Shown piece by piece: positions 1 to 9,249 of a stretch of DNA of 64,000 nt. Both the position numbers and the translations under genes were made by a program. The DNA is from Bacillus sp. SORGH_AS_0510 (GTDB lineage: Bacteria > Bacillota > Bacilli > Bacillales > Cytobacillaceae). The notes beneath the pieces were generated by a model. That model worked only from the letters and a program-made list of their open reading frames with translations, did not search any database and was not told where the DNA came from. The stretch spans positions 1,306,001-1,370,000 of the forward strand of contig NZ_JAUTAU010000001.1 in NCBI RefSeq assembly GCF_030818775.1, given 5' to 3'. The stretch's first letter is position 1. Each line of letters starts with the position of its first letter.

Positions 1-2
1 GA

Positions 3-530
3 ATTTCTCATGTGAAAGTTTTGCAAATAATCGCTAGAGTTTATGTTTCTGCGATTCGAGGAACACCATTACTGGTGCAATTATTTATCATTTTTTATGG
101 ACTTCCTAATCTCGGTGTTACCCTCGATCCATTTATCTCAGCGGTTATTGGATTTTCACTTAGTGTGGGGGCGTATGCATCAGAAATTATTCGGGCTGCC
201 ATACTTTCCATCCCGAAAGGCCAATGGGAAGCAGGGTATTCCATTGGGATGACCTATACACAAGCATTGCGGAGAATTATTCTGCCACAAGCAGCTAAAG
301 TATCCATTCCCCCATTATCGAATACCTTTATCAGCCTTGTAAAAGATACGTCACTAGCTTCACTGGTGCTCGTAACGGAAATGTTCCGCCGTGCACAGGA
401 AATCGCTTCAACCAATTATGAGTTTCTATTGGTTTATTCCGAAGCAGCCCTCCTTTATTGGGTCATTTGCTTTTTTCTATCTGTCATTCAAGGTTTTATG
501 GAAAAAAGACTGGACCGATATGGAGCCTAG
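3..530 (+). CDS. Polar amino acid ABC transporter permease (5' end missing)
   Basis: Membrane permease of a HisM/GlnP/TcyB-type amino acid importer. The reading frame is open to the left edge, so the N-terminus lies outside the window; about 175 residues are present. The TM-domain signature [10 protein letters not shown] near the start and the EAA loop ([22 protein letters not shown], about residues 77-98) that docks on the ATPase are clear. It is followed after 32 bp by the ATPase gene, so both belong to one operon. Substrate is inferred: polar amino acid, possibly cystine as in B. subtilis TcyABC, but the binding protein is not in the window. Confidence 0.9.
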   Translation: MSHVKVLQIIARVYVSAIRGTPLLVQLFIIFYGLPNLGVTLDPFISAVIGFSLSVGAYASEIIRAAILSIPKGQWEAGYSIGMTYTQALRRIILPQAAKVSIPPLSNTFISLVKDTSLASLVLVTEMFRRAQEIASTNYEFLLVYSEAALLYWVICFFLSVIQGFMEKRLDRYGA

Positions 531-562
531 CATGGGGATTATAGGAAAAAGGGAGTTTTACG

Positions 563-1297
563 ATGATTTCAATTAAAGGTCTATATAAACAGTTCGGTCA
601 ATTAGAAGTGTTAAAGGGGATTGACCTTGAAGTGGAGAAGGGGAAAGTGGTGGTTGTCATCGGGCCATCTGGTTCTGGTAAGACGACCATGCTTCGGTGC
701 TTGAATGTGCTCGAAACTCCAACAAAAGGGATCATTTCTATTGAAGATCAAAGTCTCGATTTTTCAAAGGCTGTTTCGAAAAAGAATATCGCTTCCTTTC
801 GACGTTTAACGGGAATGGTGTTTCAAAATTATAATCTTTTTCCTCATAAAACGGCCCTTGAGAATGTGATGGAGGGACCGGTTGTGGTGAAGGGTGAAAG
901 TAAAGATGCTGCCCGTAAAAAGGCCCAGACCCTCTTAGAGAAAGTGGGACTAGGAGATAAAATAGACTACTATCCGGCACAGCTTTCTGGTGGTCAGCAG
1001 CAGCGTGTCGGAATAGCCCGGGCGCTTGCCATGGAACCAGAGGTCATGCTGTTTGATGAACCGACATCTGCGCTTGATCCGGAGCTAGTGGGCGAAGTTT
1101 TAAAGGTTATGAAGGACCTTGCTAATGAAGGCATGACTATGATTGTTGTTACTCATGAAATGCGCTTTGCTCGTGACGTGGCAGACGAGGTCATCTTTAT
1201 GGATCAAGGTGTCGTGGTCGAAAGAGACAAGCCAGAAGCCATCTTTACTCAACCGAAAGAAGAACGAACTAGGAAGTTTTTGAATATGATTCAGTAA
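563..1297 (+). CDS. Polar amino acid ABC transporter ATP-binding protein
   Basis: ATPase partner of the preceding permease, 244 residues, normal for the GlnQ/HisP/TcyC family. Walker [10 protein letters not shown] is at residues 34-42, the Q-loop FQNYNLF near 87-93, the signature LSGGQQQR at 141-148, Walker B VMLFDEP at 161-167 and the switch His in VTHEM near 197. The start ATG follows a GGGAG ribosome site. TcyC is the closest idea because of the B. subtilis naming, but glutamine or arginine ATPases look alike, so no symbol is given. Confidence 0.93.
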   Translation: MISIKGLYKQFGQLEVLKGIDLEVEKGKVVVVIGPSGSGKTTMLRCLNVLETPTKGIISIEDQSLDFSKAVSKKNIASFRRLTGMVFQNYNLFPHKTALENVMEGPVVVKGESKDAARKKAQTLLEKVGLGDKIDYYPAQLSGGQQQRVGIARALAMEPEVMLFDEPTSALDPELVGEVLKVMKDLANEGMTMIVVTHEMRFARDVADEVIFMDQGVVVERDKPEAIFTQPKEERTRKFLNMIQ

Positions 1298-1298
1298 G

Positions 1299-1328
1299 GT
1301 GCTGTAGCTCGGAGCTATGGCACTTTTT
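1299..1328 (+). terminator. Intrinsic terminator after the amino acid transporter
   Basis: Hairpin with stem arms GTGC-TAGCT and AGCTA-GCAC around a three-base loop, followed by five T residues. It begins within three bases of the ATPase stop codon. Confidence 0.75.
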
Positions 1329-1370
1329 GTTGCGGTAAAAACCTAATATTTGGAAAAATATCCATTAACC

Positions 1371-1491
1371 TCTGAAAATGAGCCAATCTGGTTCAAAAAT
1401 GAGCCAATTCCATTAAAAATAGAGCCAATCCAGTCCAAAAATCAGCCAATCCCCCCAAAAAATGAGCCAATCACAAAATCACCAGCAAATA
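1371..1491. repeat. 21-bp tandem array, 5 units (GAGCCAAT core)
   Basis: The 7-mer AGCCAAT starts at 1381, 1402, 1423, 1444 and 1465, an exact 21-bp period. Each unit has a conserved 9-base core (GAGCCAATC) and about 12 variable, A-rich bases. An open frame through it (NEPI peptide repeat) is a by-product of a period divisible by three and has no ribosome site. The rest of the 1298-1631 gap holds the upstream terminator and the sigma-W type promoter of the next operon. Confidence 0.85.
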
Positions 1492-1577
1492 TTGTTCAAA
1501 GTATCTACTCATACTCCGGCAGGATACTCAATTTCCGTGTTGAAATAATAAGTATTCGGTAAATTTTTGAAGAAAAA

Positions 1578-1603
1578 TGAAACTTTTTCCACATGTAAAC
1601 GTA
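1578..1603 (+). promoter_or_regulatory. Sigma-W type promoter of nfeD-floT
   Basis: TGAAAC at 1578-1583, a 16-bp spacer and CGTA at 1600-1603 match the extracytoplasmic sigma-W consensus. The B. subtilis yuaF-yuaG operon is known to be sigma-W dependent, so motif and context agree. Confidence 0.85.
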
Positions 1604-1631
1604 AATAAGGTACCTACATAAGAAGGGACTG

Positions 1632-2183
1632 ATGCCTTTGGAACCATTCAGCATTCCTTTAGAAACCATCTATCTGTATGGCCTGATTATTTCAGGTGTG
1701 TTAACTGTTTTGTATGTATTGTTTGCAGATGTGTTTCATTTCCATGGAGCAGGAGATGGGGGATTACACTTTCTAAATCCTGTTCTAATTTTTGCTTTTA
1801 TCACTGTCATGTCGGCAAGCGGCTATTTGTTCGAAAAGCTATCATCCTTACATTATTTATTAATATTAGCTATCTCTGCAGTCGCCGCGTTTATAGTGGT
1901 CACGTTATTAAATGTGTTTGTATTAGTACCCTTATCTTCTGCTGAAGAGTCGTTGGTCTATAATGAATCAGATTTACGTGGACGTATTGGTACCGTGATT
2001 ACAAGCATCCCTGCTGATGGTTTTGGGGAAGTGCTGATAGATAGTATAAGTGGAAGAATTGCGAAACCAGCATCCAGCTTTGACGGAGAGCAAATCCCGT
2101 ATGGCTCAACTGTGCTTGTCGTGCAGGTGAAAAATGGGGTACTTGAAGTTACCGTCCATCAAGAAATAGAAAGTTTTATTTAG
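1632..2183 (+). CDS. yuaF: NfeD-like membrane protein (YuaF/NfeD2)
   Basis: 183 residues with hydrophobic segments at about 10-35, 50-70 and 75-100 and a C-terminal OB-fold-like soluble domain (about 115-180, with LRGRIGTVITSIPADGFGEVLI). NfeD proteins are companions of flotillins and SPFH proteins in membrane microdomains. ATG follows an AGAAGGGA ribosome site, and the stop is 15 bp before floT. The upstream TGAAAC/CGTA promoter predicts induction by cell-envelope stress. Assignment rests on family features plus the adjacent flotillin gene. Confidence 0.88.
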   Translation: MPLEPFSIPLETIYLYGLIISGVLTVLYVLFADVFHFHGAGDGGLHFLNPVLIFAFITVMSASGYLFEKLSSLHYLLILAISAVAAFIVVTLLNVFVLVPLSSAEESLVYNESDLRGRIGTVITSIPADGFGEVLIDSISGRIAKPASSFDGEQIPYGSTVLVVQVKNGVLEVTVHQEIESFI

Positions 2184-2198
2184 AGGGGGTTTTAAGAA

Positions 2199-3719
2199 AT
2201 GGAATTTAGCATTATTTGGGTTGTTATTGGTATTGCCGTACTTATTCTTTTAGCATTAATTGGTGTATTTATTACTAAGTATCGAACAGCCGGACCTGAT
2301 GAGGCACTTATTGTAACAGGTAGCTTCCTCGGTAACGGAAATGTTCATGTGGACGAATCAGGGAATAAAATTAAAATCATTCGCGGCGGCGGTAGTTTTA
2401 TTTTACCGGTATTTCAACAGGCAAAACCGCTTAGTCTACTTTCAAGTAAGCTAGAAGTAACCACGCCTGAGGTGTACACAGAACAGGGTGTTCCAGTTAT
2501 GGCAGACGGCGTTGCGATTATTAAAATTGGTGGATCTATTAGTGAAATCGCAACGGCTGCTGAGCAGTTCCTGGGCAAGCCGAAGGAAGACCGCGAGAAT
2601 GAAGCAAGGGAAGTCCTTGAAGGACATCTACGTTCTATTCTTGGTTCAATGACGGTAGAAGAAATCTATAAAAACCGCGACAAGTTTTCCCAGGAGGTCC
2701 AAAGAGTTGCTTCACAGGACCTGGCGAAAATGGGATTAGTCATTGTTTCGTTTACAATTAAAGATGTTCGTGATAAAAACGGCTACCTTGACTCACTTGG
2801 TAAGCCGCGTATTGCGCAAGTAAAAAGGGATGCAGATATTGCTACGGCAGAGGCAGAGAAAGAAACACGGATTAAAAAAGCGGAAGCCTCTAAGGAAGCA
2901 AAGCGTTCTGAATTAGAGCGGGCAACAGAAATCGCTGAGGCTGAAAAAACGAATCAGCTGAAAGTTGCTGATTTCCGCCGTGAGCAAGATATAGCCAAAG
3001 CCCGCGCCGACCAGGCGTACGATCTTGAAAGTGCACGTTCGAAGCAAGAGGTAATGGAGCAGGAAATGCAAATCAAGATTATCGAAAGACAAAAGCAGAT
3101 CGAACTCGAAGAGAAAGAAATCCTTCGCCGCGAGCGTCAATATGATTCAGAAGTGAAGAAGAAGGCAGATGCGGACCGTTATTCTGTTGAGCAATCAGCT
3201 GCTGCTGACAAAGCGAAGCAAATGGCGGAAGCGGAAGCAAATAAATACCGCATCGAGGCCATGGCAAAAGCAGAAGCTGAAAGAATCCGCCTAGATGGTT
3301 TGGCGAAAGCAGAAGCACAAAAAGCTCAAGGTTCTACCGAAGCAGAAATTATCCGCTTAAAAGGTTTGGCAGAAGCGGAAGCCAAGGAAAAAATCGCCGA
3401 AGCGTTCGAGCAATTCGGGCAAGCGGCGATCTTGGATATGGTTATTAAAATGCTACCTGAATATGCGAAGCAAGTGGCAGCTCCATTATCTAATATCGAT
3501 AAAATTACGGTTGTGGATACGGGCGGCGGCTCAGGTGAAAATGGCGGTGCCAATAAAATCACCAGTTATGCAACGAACTTAATGGCTAGCCTTCAGGAAT
3601 CGTTAAAGGCTTCAAGTGGAATCGATGTGAAAGAATTAATCGAAAACTATTCAGGCAAAGGCAACGTGAGAAGAAGCATAGAGGAATTAACGGATGAAGT
3701 GAAAAAGAAGACAGAATAA
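2199..3719 (+). CDS. floT: Flotillin-like scaffold protein FloT
   Basis: 506 residues, the usual flotillin length. A hydrophobic N-terminal segment (about 5-27) anchors it to the membrane, an SPFH/PHB domain follows (about 30-200), then a long Ala/Glu/Lys-rich coiled coil (about 205-400, with repeated AEAEK/AKAEA patterns), and a C-terminal region rich in Gly and charged residues. FloT organises liquid-ordered membrane microdomains in Bacillus. It is cotranscribed with the NfeD protein. The ATG has a strong AGGGGGT site 10 bases upstream. Confidence 0.93.
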   Translation: MEFSIIWVVIGIAVLILLALIGVFITKYRTAGPDEALIVTGSFLGNGNVHVDESGNKIKIIRGGGSFILPVFQQAKPLSLLSSKLEVTTPEVYTEQGVPVMADGVAIIKIGGSISEIATAAEQFLGKPKEDRENEAREVLEGHLRSILGSMTVEEIYKNRDKFSQEVQRVASQDLAKMGLVIVSFTIKDVRDKNGYLDSLGKPRIAQVKRDADIATAEAEKETRIKKAEASKEAKRSELERATEIAEAEKTNQLKVADFRREQDIAKARADQAYDLESARSKQEVMEQEMQIKIIERQKQIELEEKEILRRERQYDSEVKKKADADRYSVEQSAAADKAKQMAEAEANKYRIEAMAKAEAERIRLDGLAKAEAQKAQGSTEAEIIRLKGLAEAEAKEKIAEAFEQFGQAAILDMVIKMLPEYAKQVAAPLSNIDKITVVDTGGGSGENGGANKITSYATNLMASLQESLKASSGIDVKELIENYSGKGNVRRSIEELTDEVKKKTE

Positions 3720-3725
3720 ACAACA

Positions 3726-3762
3726 AAAACTCCTTATCGAATATGGCGATAAGGAGTTTTTA
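3726..3762. terminator. Bidirectional terminator, floT / histidine kinase
   Basis: AAAAACTCCTTATCG pairs with CGATAAGGAGTTTTT around a short loop. A-run and T-run flanks let it serve both converging genes. Confidence 0.85.
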
Positions 3763-3763
3763 C

Positions 3764-5125
3764 TTAGAGAATAATCTCAAAAGTTGTCCCTTTATTCGGG
3801 CTGCTTGTTACCTCTACGGTGCCCCCGTGGGCTTCAACCAATTGCTTCACAATGGCAAGTCCTAGCCCCGATCCGCCCAAGGCGCGGGTTCGTGACTTGT
3901 CCACACGATAGAAGCGTTCAAATATCCTTGGTAAATCTTCCTCTGGTATGCCCTTTCCTTCATCCTGGACCTTGAAATGGACCTTCCCACTCATTCGTTT
4001 AACCCCAACCTTAATTTGTGTATAGGGCTCGGAATACTTACGTGCATTATCAATCAGATTCAATATGACCTGTTCAAAACGGATGGGGTCAATTAATAAA
4101 TATAGGTCATCCGTACATTCCAGATCTAGATCCAAATGCTGCTCCTTTAAAGCTGGAGAAACTTTTTCTATGATTCCTTGAAAATAAGGGCGCAAATGAA
4201 CCTCCTCTTTTTCGATAGAAAATGTATTTTCGTCCATTTTCGCCAAATGAAACAGGTCTATCACCAATTTGGCTAACTTCTGTGATTCTTCATGGATGAT
4301 AACTAGATAGTGTTCCTTATCCTTTTCGTCCGTTTCCTTACGTCGGGCGATGTCAGCATACCCCTTAATATAGGTTAACGGTGTTCGCAGTTCGTGAGAG
4401 ATACTTGCCAGGAATTCATTTCGTTCATTCTTTAAACTTTCTAAATCACTAGCTAAGACTTTAATTGATTCTCCCAATTCTCCAATTTCATCCTTCCCTA
4501 GCTTCGGTAAAGAGACGCTAAGGTCACCTTTACTGATTCGTTTGGTTGCTTCACTCATTTTAATAAGCGGGTTTGTGACCACCCTGGTTAAAAACACGAT
4601 GATAATCATCATAAAGAGAAGAGAAAGCAGTCCTGCGAACAGAAAATGTTGGTTCAGTCCGGCAATTAAGTCTTTTATCTTTTGTGTATTTTGAAACATA
4701 TAGACATAGCCATCAGTCTTTTTATCAACCACGACAGGACTGATAGAAGCAATATACGTCGCCTTTTTCCAATCATCTTCTAAGATGAGTCCTTCATGTG
4801 GAATCTTCTTCGGTGTTCGTTGAAGAATATGCTTCATTTCATCTGTCACCTTATTGGATGACATATAAATTGATCCATCTGGTTTTGTTAAAATCACCTG
4901 TGTATCGGTCCGTGCTTCCATCATGGCAATATGTCTAATCGTTTCTTCATGGAACGATGCCTCTAAAACCTCACGATGATTATTCCCCCTGGTCTGGAGT
5001 GCAGACAACTCCTCATGCACGCGGGAATGAATGATATTGTTATGCAAAAAGAACATGGATATCGTTTCTAACAGGAAAATAGTTAAGAAGAAAAGTAAGC
5101 CTATTTTAAAGGATATTTTATTCAT
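3764..5125 (-). CDS. Membrane sensor histidine kinase (first kinase)
   Basis: 453 residues: TM1 about 8-28, an extracytoplasmic sensor of about 130 residues, TM2 about 160-182, HAMP about 183-235, HisKA with phospho-acceptor His244 in SISHELRTPL, and HATPase_c with the N-box (LNLIDNARKYS), DEGKGIPEEDL and GGSGLGLAIV. Family resemblance is to PhoR/ResE-type kinases. It has its own AGGAG site and diverges from the response regulator gene 172 bp away. No regulator is encoded beside it in its own direction, so it may feed the divergent regulator. The stimulus is unknown. Confidence 0.9.
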   Translation of the reverse strand: MNKISFKIGLLFFLTIFLLETISMFFLHNNIIHSRVHEELSALQTRGNNHREVLEASFHEETIRHIAMMEARTDTQVILTKPDGSIYMSSNKVTDEMKHILQRTPKKIPHEGLILEDDWKKATYIASISPVVVDKKTDGYVYMFQNTQKIKDLIAGLNQHFLFAGLLSLLFMMIIIVFLTRVVTNPLIKMSEATKRISKGDLSVSLPKLGKDEIGELGESIKVLASDLESLKNERNEFLASISHELRTPLTYIKGYADIARRKETDEKDKEHYLVIIHEESQKLAKLVIDLFHLAKMDENTFSIEKEEVHLRPYFQGIIEKVSPALKEQHLDLDLECTDDLYLLIDPIRFEQVILNLIDNARKYSEPYTQIKVGVKRMSGKVHFKVQDEGKGIPEEDLPRIFERFYRVDKSRTRALGGSGLGLAIVKQLVEAHGGTVEVTSSPNKGTTFEIIL

Positions 5126-5224
5126 TTCAGTCAGCTCCTCACTCCCTAAGAATACTACAACTTCAAAAAGGAAAACCGCTCATTTTGTAGCTATTTTTCT
5201 AAAATTGAAGATGTTTTGACTAAG

Positions 5225-5249
5225 TTGTAACGAATTTGTGAAGTTACAA
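5225..5249. promoter_or_regulatory. Inverted repeat in the divergent kinase/regulator promoter region
   Basis: TTGTAAC (5225-5231) and GTTACAA (5243-5249) form a perfect 7-bp inverted repeat with an 11-base spacer, about 50 bp before the regulator start and 100 bp from the divergent kinase start. It could be the autoregulatory operator of the OmpR-type regulator; this is inference. Confidence 0.45.
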
Positions 5250-5297
5250 AAATCACAGACCCAAGATGATATAGTAAATATATGGGGAGTGATCATA

Positions 5298-6008
5298 ATG
5301 AAAATATTATTAGTGGATGATGAAAGAAGAATTGTAGAAGTTCTCGAAGCCTATCTAGAGAGAGAAGGCTATGAAATTCACAGTGCTGATAATGGACTAG
5401 ATGCGTTAAAAAAAGCGAAATCGATCAAACCTGACTTAATCATATTAGATCTCATGCTACCCGATATTTCTGGGGAAGAGGTTTGCCGGCTCGTACGGAA
5501 AGAATCAGATGTTCCCATTCTGATGCTTACGGCTAAATCGGCAGAGGATGACCGAATCAATGGAATTGTCATGGGAGCAGATGACTATTTAACCAAACCA
5601 TTCAGCCCACGGGAAGTGGTTGTTCGCGTTCAAGCCATCCTCAGGCGTGTGAAAAAGGCGGAAAAAGTACAACTCCTTGAATTCAACGGTAAAAAGCTTG
5701 TCATTGACATTATTAAGAAGGAAGTTAGAGTAAACGATAAATACGTGACATTAACTCCAATCGAATATAAGTTATTAACGAATTTGGCTGAGAATCCGGG
5801 TCGTGTGTACAGCCGGATGGACTTATTAGAGAAAATTCAGGATGAGGGTATGTATTACGAAGGATATGAACGCAGCGTCGATACCCATATTAAGAACCTC
5901 CGAAAAAAAATTGAGCAAGATACACGGCAGCCGGATTTCATCGTAACGGTTTTTGGGATGGGGTATAAATTTGGAGGGGTACTAGATGCTGCAAACACTC
6001 CGGTCTAA
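5298..6008 (+). CDS. OmpR/PhoB-family response regulator
   Basis: 236 residues from the ATG at 5298, which follows a GGGGAGT site; an upstream in-frame start at 5238 lacks one. The receiver domain (1-115) has the acidic pair D7-D8, phospho-acceptor D51 in LILDLMLPD, T78 and K100. The C-terminal winged helix (about 130-230) ends in the typical FIVTVFGMGYKF. Its end overlaps the start of the second kinase gene by 23 bases, so those two are translated together. The output genes cannot be told from the sequence. Confidence 0.93.
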   Translation: MKILLVDDERRIVEVLEAYLEREGYEIHSADNGLDALKKAKSIKPDLIILDLMLPDISGEEVCRLVRKESDVPILMLTAKSAEDDRINGIVMGADDYLTKPFSPREVVVRVQAILRRVKKAEKVQLLEFNGKKLVIDIIKKEVRVNDKYVTLTPIEYKLLTNLAENPGRVYSRMDLLEKIQDEGMYYEGYERSVDTHIKNLRKKIEQDTRQPDFIVTVFGMGYKFGGVLDAANTPV

Positions 6009-7359
6009 AATCCTGTTTTATTTAGTTTTGATCTCTATGATTGGAATAGTCATTGTCAGCTTCTTTATTCAGTATGGGTTTGAAGAGAGCTTTAATAGTT
6101 ATTTGGATCGTAATAGGGAAAAGAAGATTGATAGAATTATCACGGAAATTGAGAAGGATTATAGGAAAAATGGCCATTTTACCAGTGATCCTGTGTATGG
6201 CCTATTGCACGAGCATGCCATGACCGATCAGCTGTATTTTCAATTATATGATCGCTTTGGACAACTGCAGATGGATTCCTCTAACATTCGTAGCATGCTG
6301 AATAGCTTCGGATTGACAGAGCCAGCACCGGATGGGGAGGAGTGGCATTCTAAATCCTATATCCTAAAAGTAGATAATAATCTTATTGGGAAACTGGTGG
6401 CGATTTATCCCAAAGGCTTAATTGATGATGAGTATACATTTATTCAAACCATTCAGCTTTATATTTACGCGGCGGTTTGTTTAACGATTGTTCTCGCCAT
6501 CATCTTCAGCATGCTTTTTTCGAAAAAGCTGACTGCCGGTTTAAAAAAGCTTTCTTTTGCCGCAAATGAACTTCAGCAGCATAATTTGGACATTCGAATC
6601 CCATTGTCAGGTTTGCCTACTGAAGTGAAGCAAATTGCTATCTCCTTCAATAACCTTGCAGAATCCTTGGCAAGGGAAGAGATGCTTCGGAAGCAGTTTA
6701 CGGGGGACTTGGCACATGAATTAAGAACGCCGCTTGCCACGTTAAGAAGTCAAATCGAGGCCTTTCAGGATGGAATTTGGGAGCCCACACCACAGCGGCT
6801 TCAGGTAAGTCACGAAGAATTGATGCGTCTGGTAAGACTAGTGAATGAACTGGAAAAATTACTGGCTGCGGAAAATCCGCAAATTAAGCTGGAAAAAATA
6901 GAATTAGAGGCTGGCAGTGTTTTAGAGGCACTTTACGAAATGTTTATGCCCATATTTAAGGAGAAGGGGATACACCTTCATATCGAGGAGCCAAAACAGG
7001 AAGAATTGTTCGAAGCGGACAAAGACAAGCTCATGCAAATCCTGTCAAATATCTTAAATAATGCCCTGAAATATACACCGGAAGGGAAGAATGTCACCCT
7101 CTCTGTTGAAACGGAGAAGGCAGGATATGTCGGCTTCAAGATTCAAGATGAAGGGTCTGGTATGGCCGAGGATGATATCCCACATATATTTGAACGGTTT
7201 TATCGCGGCGATAAATCACGTGACCGGAAAACAGGCGGGGTTGGCATTGGTCTCTCCATTGTGAAGGCTTTAATGGATGCTCATAAAGGGCTGATCAAAG
7301 TAAAAAGTAAATTAAACAAGGGAACCAGTGTTACATTATGGTTTCCACATGAAGACTAA
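5986..7359 (+). CDS. Membrane sensor histidine kinase (second kinase, cognate)
   Basis: 457 residues with TM1 about 9-28, an extracytoplasmic sensor of about 125 residues, TM2 about 155-178, HAMP (180-235), HisKA with His244 in DLAHELRTPL, and HATPase_c ending in GGVGIGLSIVKALM. The architecture is BaeS-like. It overlaps the regulator gene by 23 bases and is the likely cognate kinase. A GGAGGGG site inside the regulator gene precedes its ATG. Ligand unknown. Confidence 0.9.
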   Translation: MLQTLRSKILFYLVLISMIGIVIVSFFIQYGFEESFNSYLDRNREKKIDRIITEIEKDYRKNGHFTSDPVYGLLHEHAMTDQLYFQLYDRFGQLQMDSSNIRSMLNSFGLTEPAPDGEEWHSKSYILKVDNNLIGKLVAIYPKGLIDDEYTFIQTIQLYIYAAVCLTIVLAIIFSMLFSKKLTAGLKKLSFAANELQQHNLDIRIPLSGLPTEVKQIAISFNNLAESLAREEMLRKQFTGDLAHELRTPLATLRSQIEAFQDGIWEPTPQRLQVSHEELMRLVRLVNELEKLLAAENPQIKLEKIELEAGSVLEALYEMFMPIFKEKGIHLHIEEPKQEELFEADKDKLMQILSNILNNALKYTPEGKNVTLSVETEKAGYVGFKIQDEGSGMAEDDIPHIFERFYRGDKSRDRKTGGVGIGLSIVKALMDAHKGLIKVKSKLNKGTSVTLWFPHED

Positions 7360-7626
7360 AAAAGGCCTCTCTACGAATCTTAGGATCAAGAGAGTCCCTT
7401 ATTATCGGTTGGGAATCAGGTTAAGCGCGCGAGCTACTAAATAGACGGAGAAATTCCGCCTATTGACTCGAAAAATTGGAAAATGGGGATTTTTCTTTAC
7501 ATAACCGGAAAATCTCCGTTTATTTTATACTAAAAACGGTGCCAATACGATTGTCATTTTGGCACGTATTTTAAGAAGAGCACCTTAAAACGGAACCCTC
7601 GCTGTGCTGCATGCAAGGCTTTTTTC
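7360..7626. other. Intergenic region with a weak hairpin and degenerate CGGA/CCG repeats
   Basis: CTCTCT and AGAGAG (about 7369-7397) make a weak hairpin without a T-run, a poor terminator. Similar short blocks, CGGAGAAATTCCG near 7446 and CGGAAAATCTCCG near 7506, recur roughly 60 bp apart with a diverged block between them. This may be a decayed array like those elsewhere in the window. No gene is visible. Confidence 0.4.
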
Positions 7627-8382
7627 CTACAATAAATCTTTCACATTGTACACTTTTCCACTTTCTACATTTCCACTAAGCAGTAAATCTACTAATGCAT
7701 TTGCCACTGTATCTGCCGATAGGAGAAGATTTTTCTCTTTGAATTCTTTGAAGCGCTCCAAATCCTTAAACGCTTCTTTAGAAGAAGAGCGAATGGTTTC
7801 CTGCATGTTGGTATCCATGACTCCTGGACTGAAAGCTATGATTTTGTTGTTCGTGTTCATTTCAGCCTGTTCGAGTGCTGCTGTCTGTGTAAACATATTA
7901 AGACCCGCTTTAGAACTGCAGTACACACTCCAGCTCTCGATCGAACGGACGGCTGCCCCGGAGGTTACATTCACAACCTGTACTCTCGTATTTGTGACCT
8001 GTGCTTTGTTTAAAATGAGATTGGTTGTAATGATCGGTGCAATTAAGTTGACTTGAATATTGCGAATGATCGGCGTTTGATCTAAATTGCCGACAGTCCG
8101 GATTGGTTCGATGACGCCCGCGTTATTAAAAAGTAGAATTTCTTCAGGATCCTTTTCAAAAATCAAATGGGCAATTTCCATAAATGCTTCCTGAACTTCT
8201 TTTTCCAAAGAGAGATTGCAGGAATAATGCTGATAAAATAGACCTTTTTCGTCTGCTAATTGTTTTATTTCCTGATTTTCTGATCTTGAAACTGAAACAA
8301 TACCAATTTGTTCTTGAATGAGGCGTTTCGCAATCGCTGCACCTAGCCCTTTGGACGCACCGGTTATAATGGCGTATTTCAT
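7627..8382 (-). CDS. yueD: SDR-family oxidoreductase, benzil reductase-like (YueD)
   Basis: 251 residues, a classical short-chain dehydrogenase. The NADP-binding TGASKGLG is at 7-14, NNAG at 86-89, and the catalytic triad is S141, Y154 and K158 (YCSSK). A conserved C-terminal half (SFSPGVMDTNMQ, IRSSSK, YNVKDLL) resembles B. subtilis YueD and the Bacillus cereus (S)-benzoin-forming benzil reductase. It is likely a cytoplasmic NADPH-dependent carbonyl reductase; the natural substrate is unknown. Monocistronic by context, with a GGAGGAG site upstream. Confidence 0.85.
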   Translation of the reverse strand: MKYAIITGASKGLGAAIAKRLIQEQIGIVSVSRSENQEIKQLADEKGLFYQHYSCNLSLEKEVQEAFMEIAHLIFEKDPEEILLFNNAGVIEPIRTVGNLDQTPIIRNIQVNLIAPIITTNLILNKAQVTNTRVQVVNVTSGAAVRSIESWSVYCSSKAGLNMFTQTAALEQAEMNTNNKIIAFSPGVMDTNMQETIRSSSKEAFKDLERFKEFKEKNLLLSADTVANALVDLLLSGNVESGKVYNVKDLL

Positions 8383-8473
8383 GGCATGAACTCCTCCTTA
8401 AAACCCCAAGTTATTATGTATCTATAAAAAGTAAACTTCTACCATATTTTATTCCTGACCTCATTTCTAATCA

Positions 8474-8503
8474 AATAAAAAGACAGTCTCCGTGGGAGCT
8501 GTC
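8474..8503 (-). terminator. Terminator of the tungstate operon
   Basis: On the minus strand GACAGCTCC and GGAGACTGTC pair around a three-base loop and are followed by TTTTTATTT, just past the ATPase stop codon. Confidence 0.8.
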
Positions 8504-8505
8504 AT

Positions 8506-9249
8506 TCATCGTGCGACTGGATAGAATTTTTTCCATTCATTTAAGAAAGGGGAGGTGGATGCATTCGGATGTTCTAACACTCTTGATGTTGGTCCGGTTT
8601 GCTTCACTTCACCATTAGCAATAATGGCAAGCTGTTTCGTAAGATAATGAATCTCCATCAAGTCATGGCTGACAAACACAGCAGTTGTATTTGCTTCCTC
8701 AATAATTCGTTTAAAATCTTCCATTAACTTTATCTTAGTCGGAAAATCTAAAGCAGAAAATGGTTCATCGAGAAAAAGAATCTCTGGCTCCACAATCATA
8801 GCTCGTGCTAAATTGACCCTTTGCGCCTCCCCACCAGATAAATAGAGCGCATTTTTTTTAGCCAGATGCGTGATACCAAATACCTCCATCCAATGAGCGA
8901 CTTTCTCCTTAATAATGCTTTTTGGAATCTTTCGTAAGATTAAGCCGATGGCGATGTTGTGAAAAACAGTCGCATCTAAGAGTAAAGATTGCTGAAGGGC
9001 AATCGAGAATTTCCTTCGTAACTCTAGCGGAGCATTTCCATTCGGGATGGACTGTCCACGATAAACAATCTCACCGCTCGTTTGATTCTCAAGAAAAGCA
9101 AGTACTTTTAGCAGCGTGCTTTTCCCCGCACCGTTGGGTCCCATTATGCCGAGGAATTCTCGTGGCTGAATCTGGAATTCAGGAATATTGAGAATCGTTC
9201 TACCTTGTGCTTTATAAGTGATGTTTTTCAGTTCGATCAATGGGCTCAT
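8506..9249 (-). CDS. tupC: Tungstate ABC transporter ATP-binding protein TupC
   Basis: 247 residues. Walker A GPNGAGKST is at 37-45, the signature LSGGEAQR and Walker B EILFLDEP follow in the middle, and the switch His is in FVSHDL. It overlaps the permease gene by four bases (ATGA), indicating translational coupling. The assignment as tungstate rather than molybdate ATPase comes from the operon partner TupA. The C-terminus lacks the extended regulatory domain of ModC, in keeping with Tup systems. Confidence 0.87.
   Translation of the reverse strand: MSPLIELKNITYKAQGRTILNIPEFQIQPREFLGIMGPNGAGKSTLLKVLAFLENQTSGEIVYRGQSIPNGNAPLELRRKFSIALQQSLLLDATVFHNIAIGLILRKIPKSIIKEKVAHWMEVFGITHLAKKNALYLSGGEAQRVNLARAMIVEPEILFLDEPFSALDFPTKIKLMEDFKRIIEEANTTAVFVSHDLMEIHYLTKQLAIIANGEVKQTGPTSRVLEHPNASTSPFLNEWKKFYPVAR

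Noticed and set aside
1350..1562. Plus-strand 70-residue open frame with NEPI repeats
   Set aside because: Product of a 21-bp repeat whose period is a multiple of three; no ribosome site.
7604..8056. 150-residue plus-strand open frame opposite the SDR gene
   Set aside because: Shadow of yueD; the minus-strand frame has all SDR motifs and a good ribosome site.
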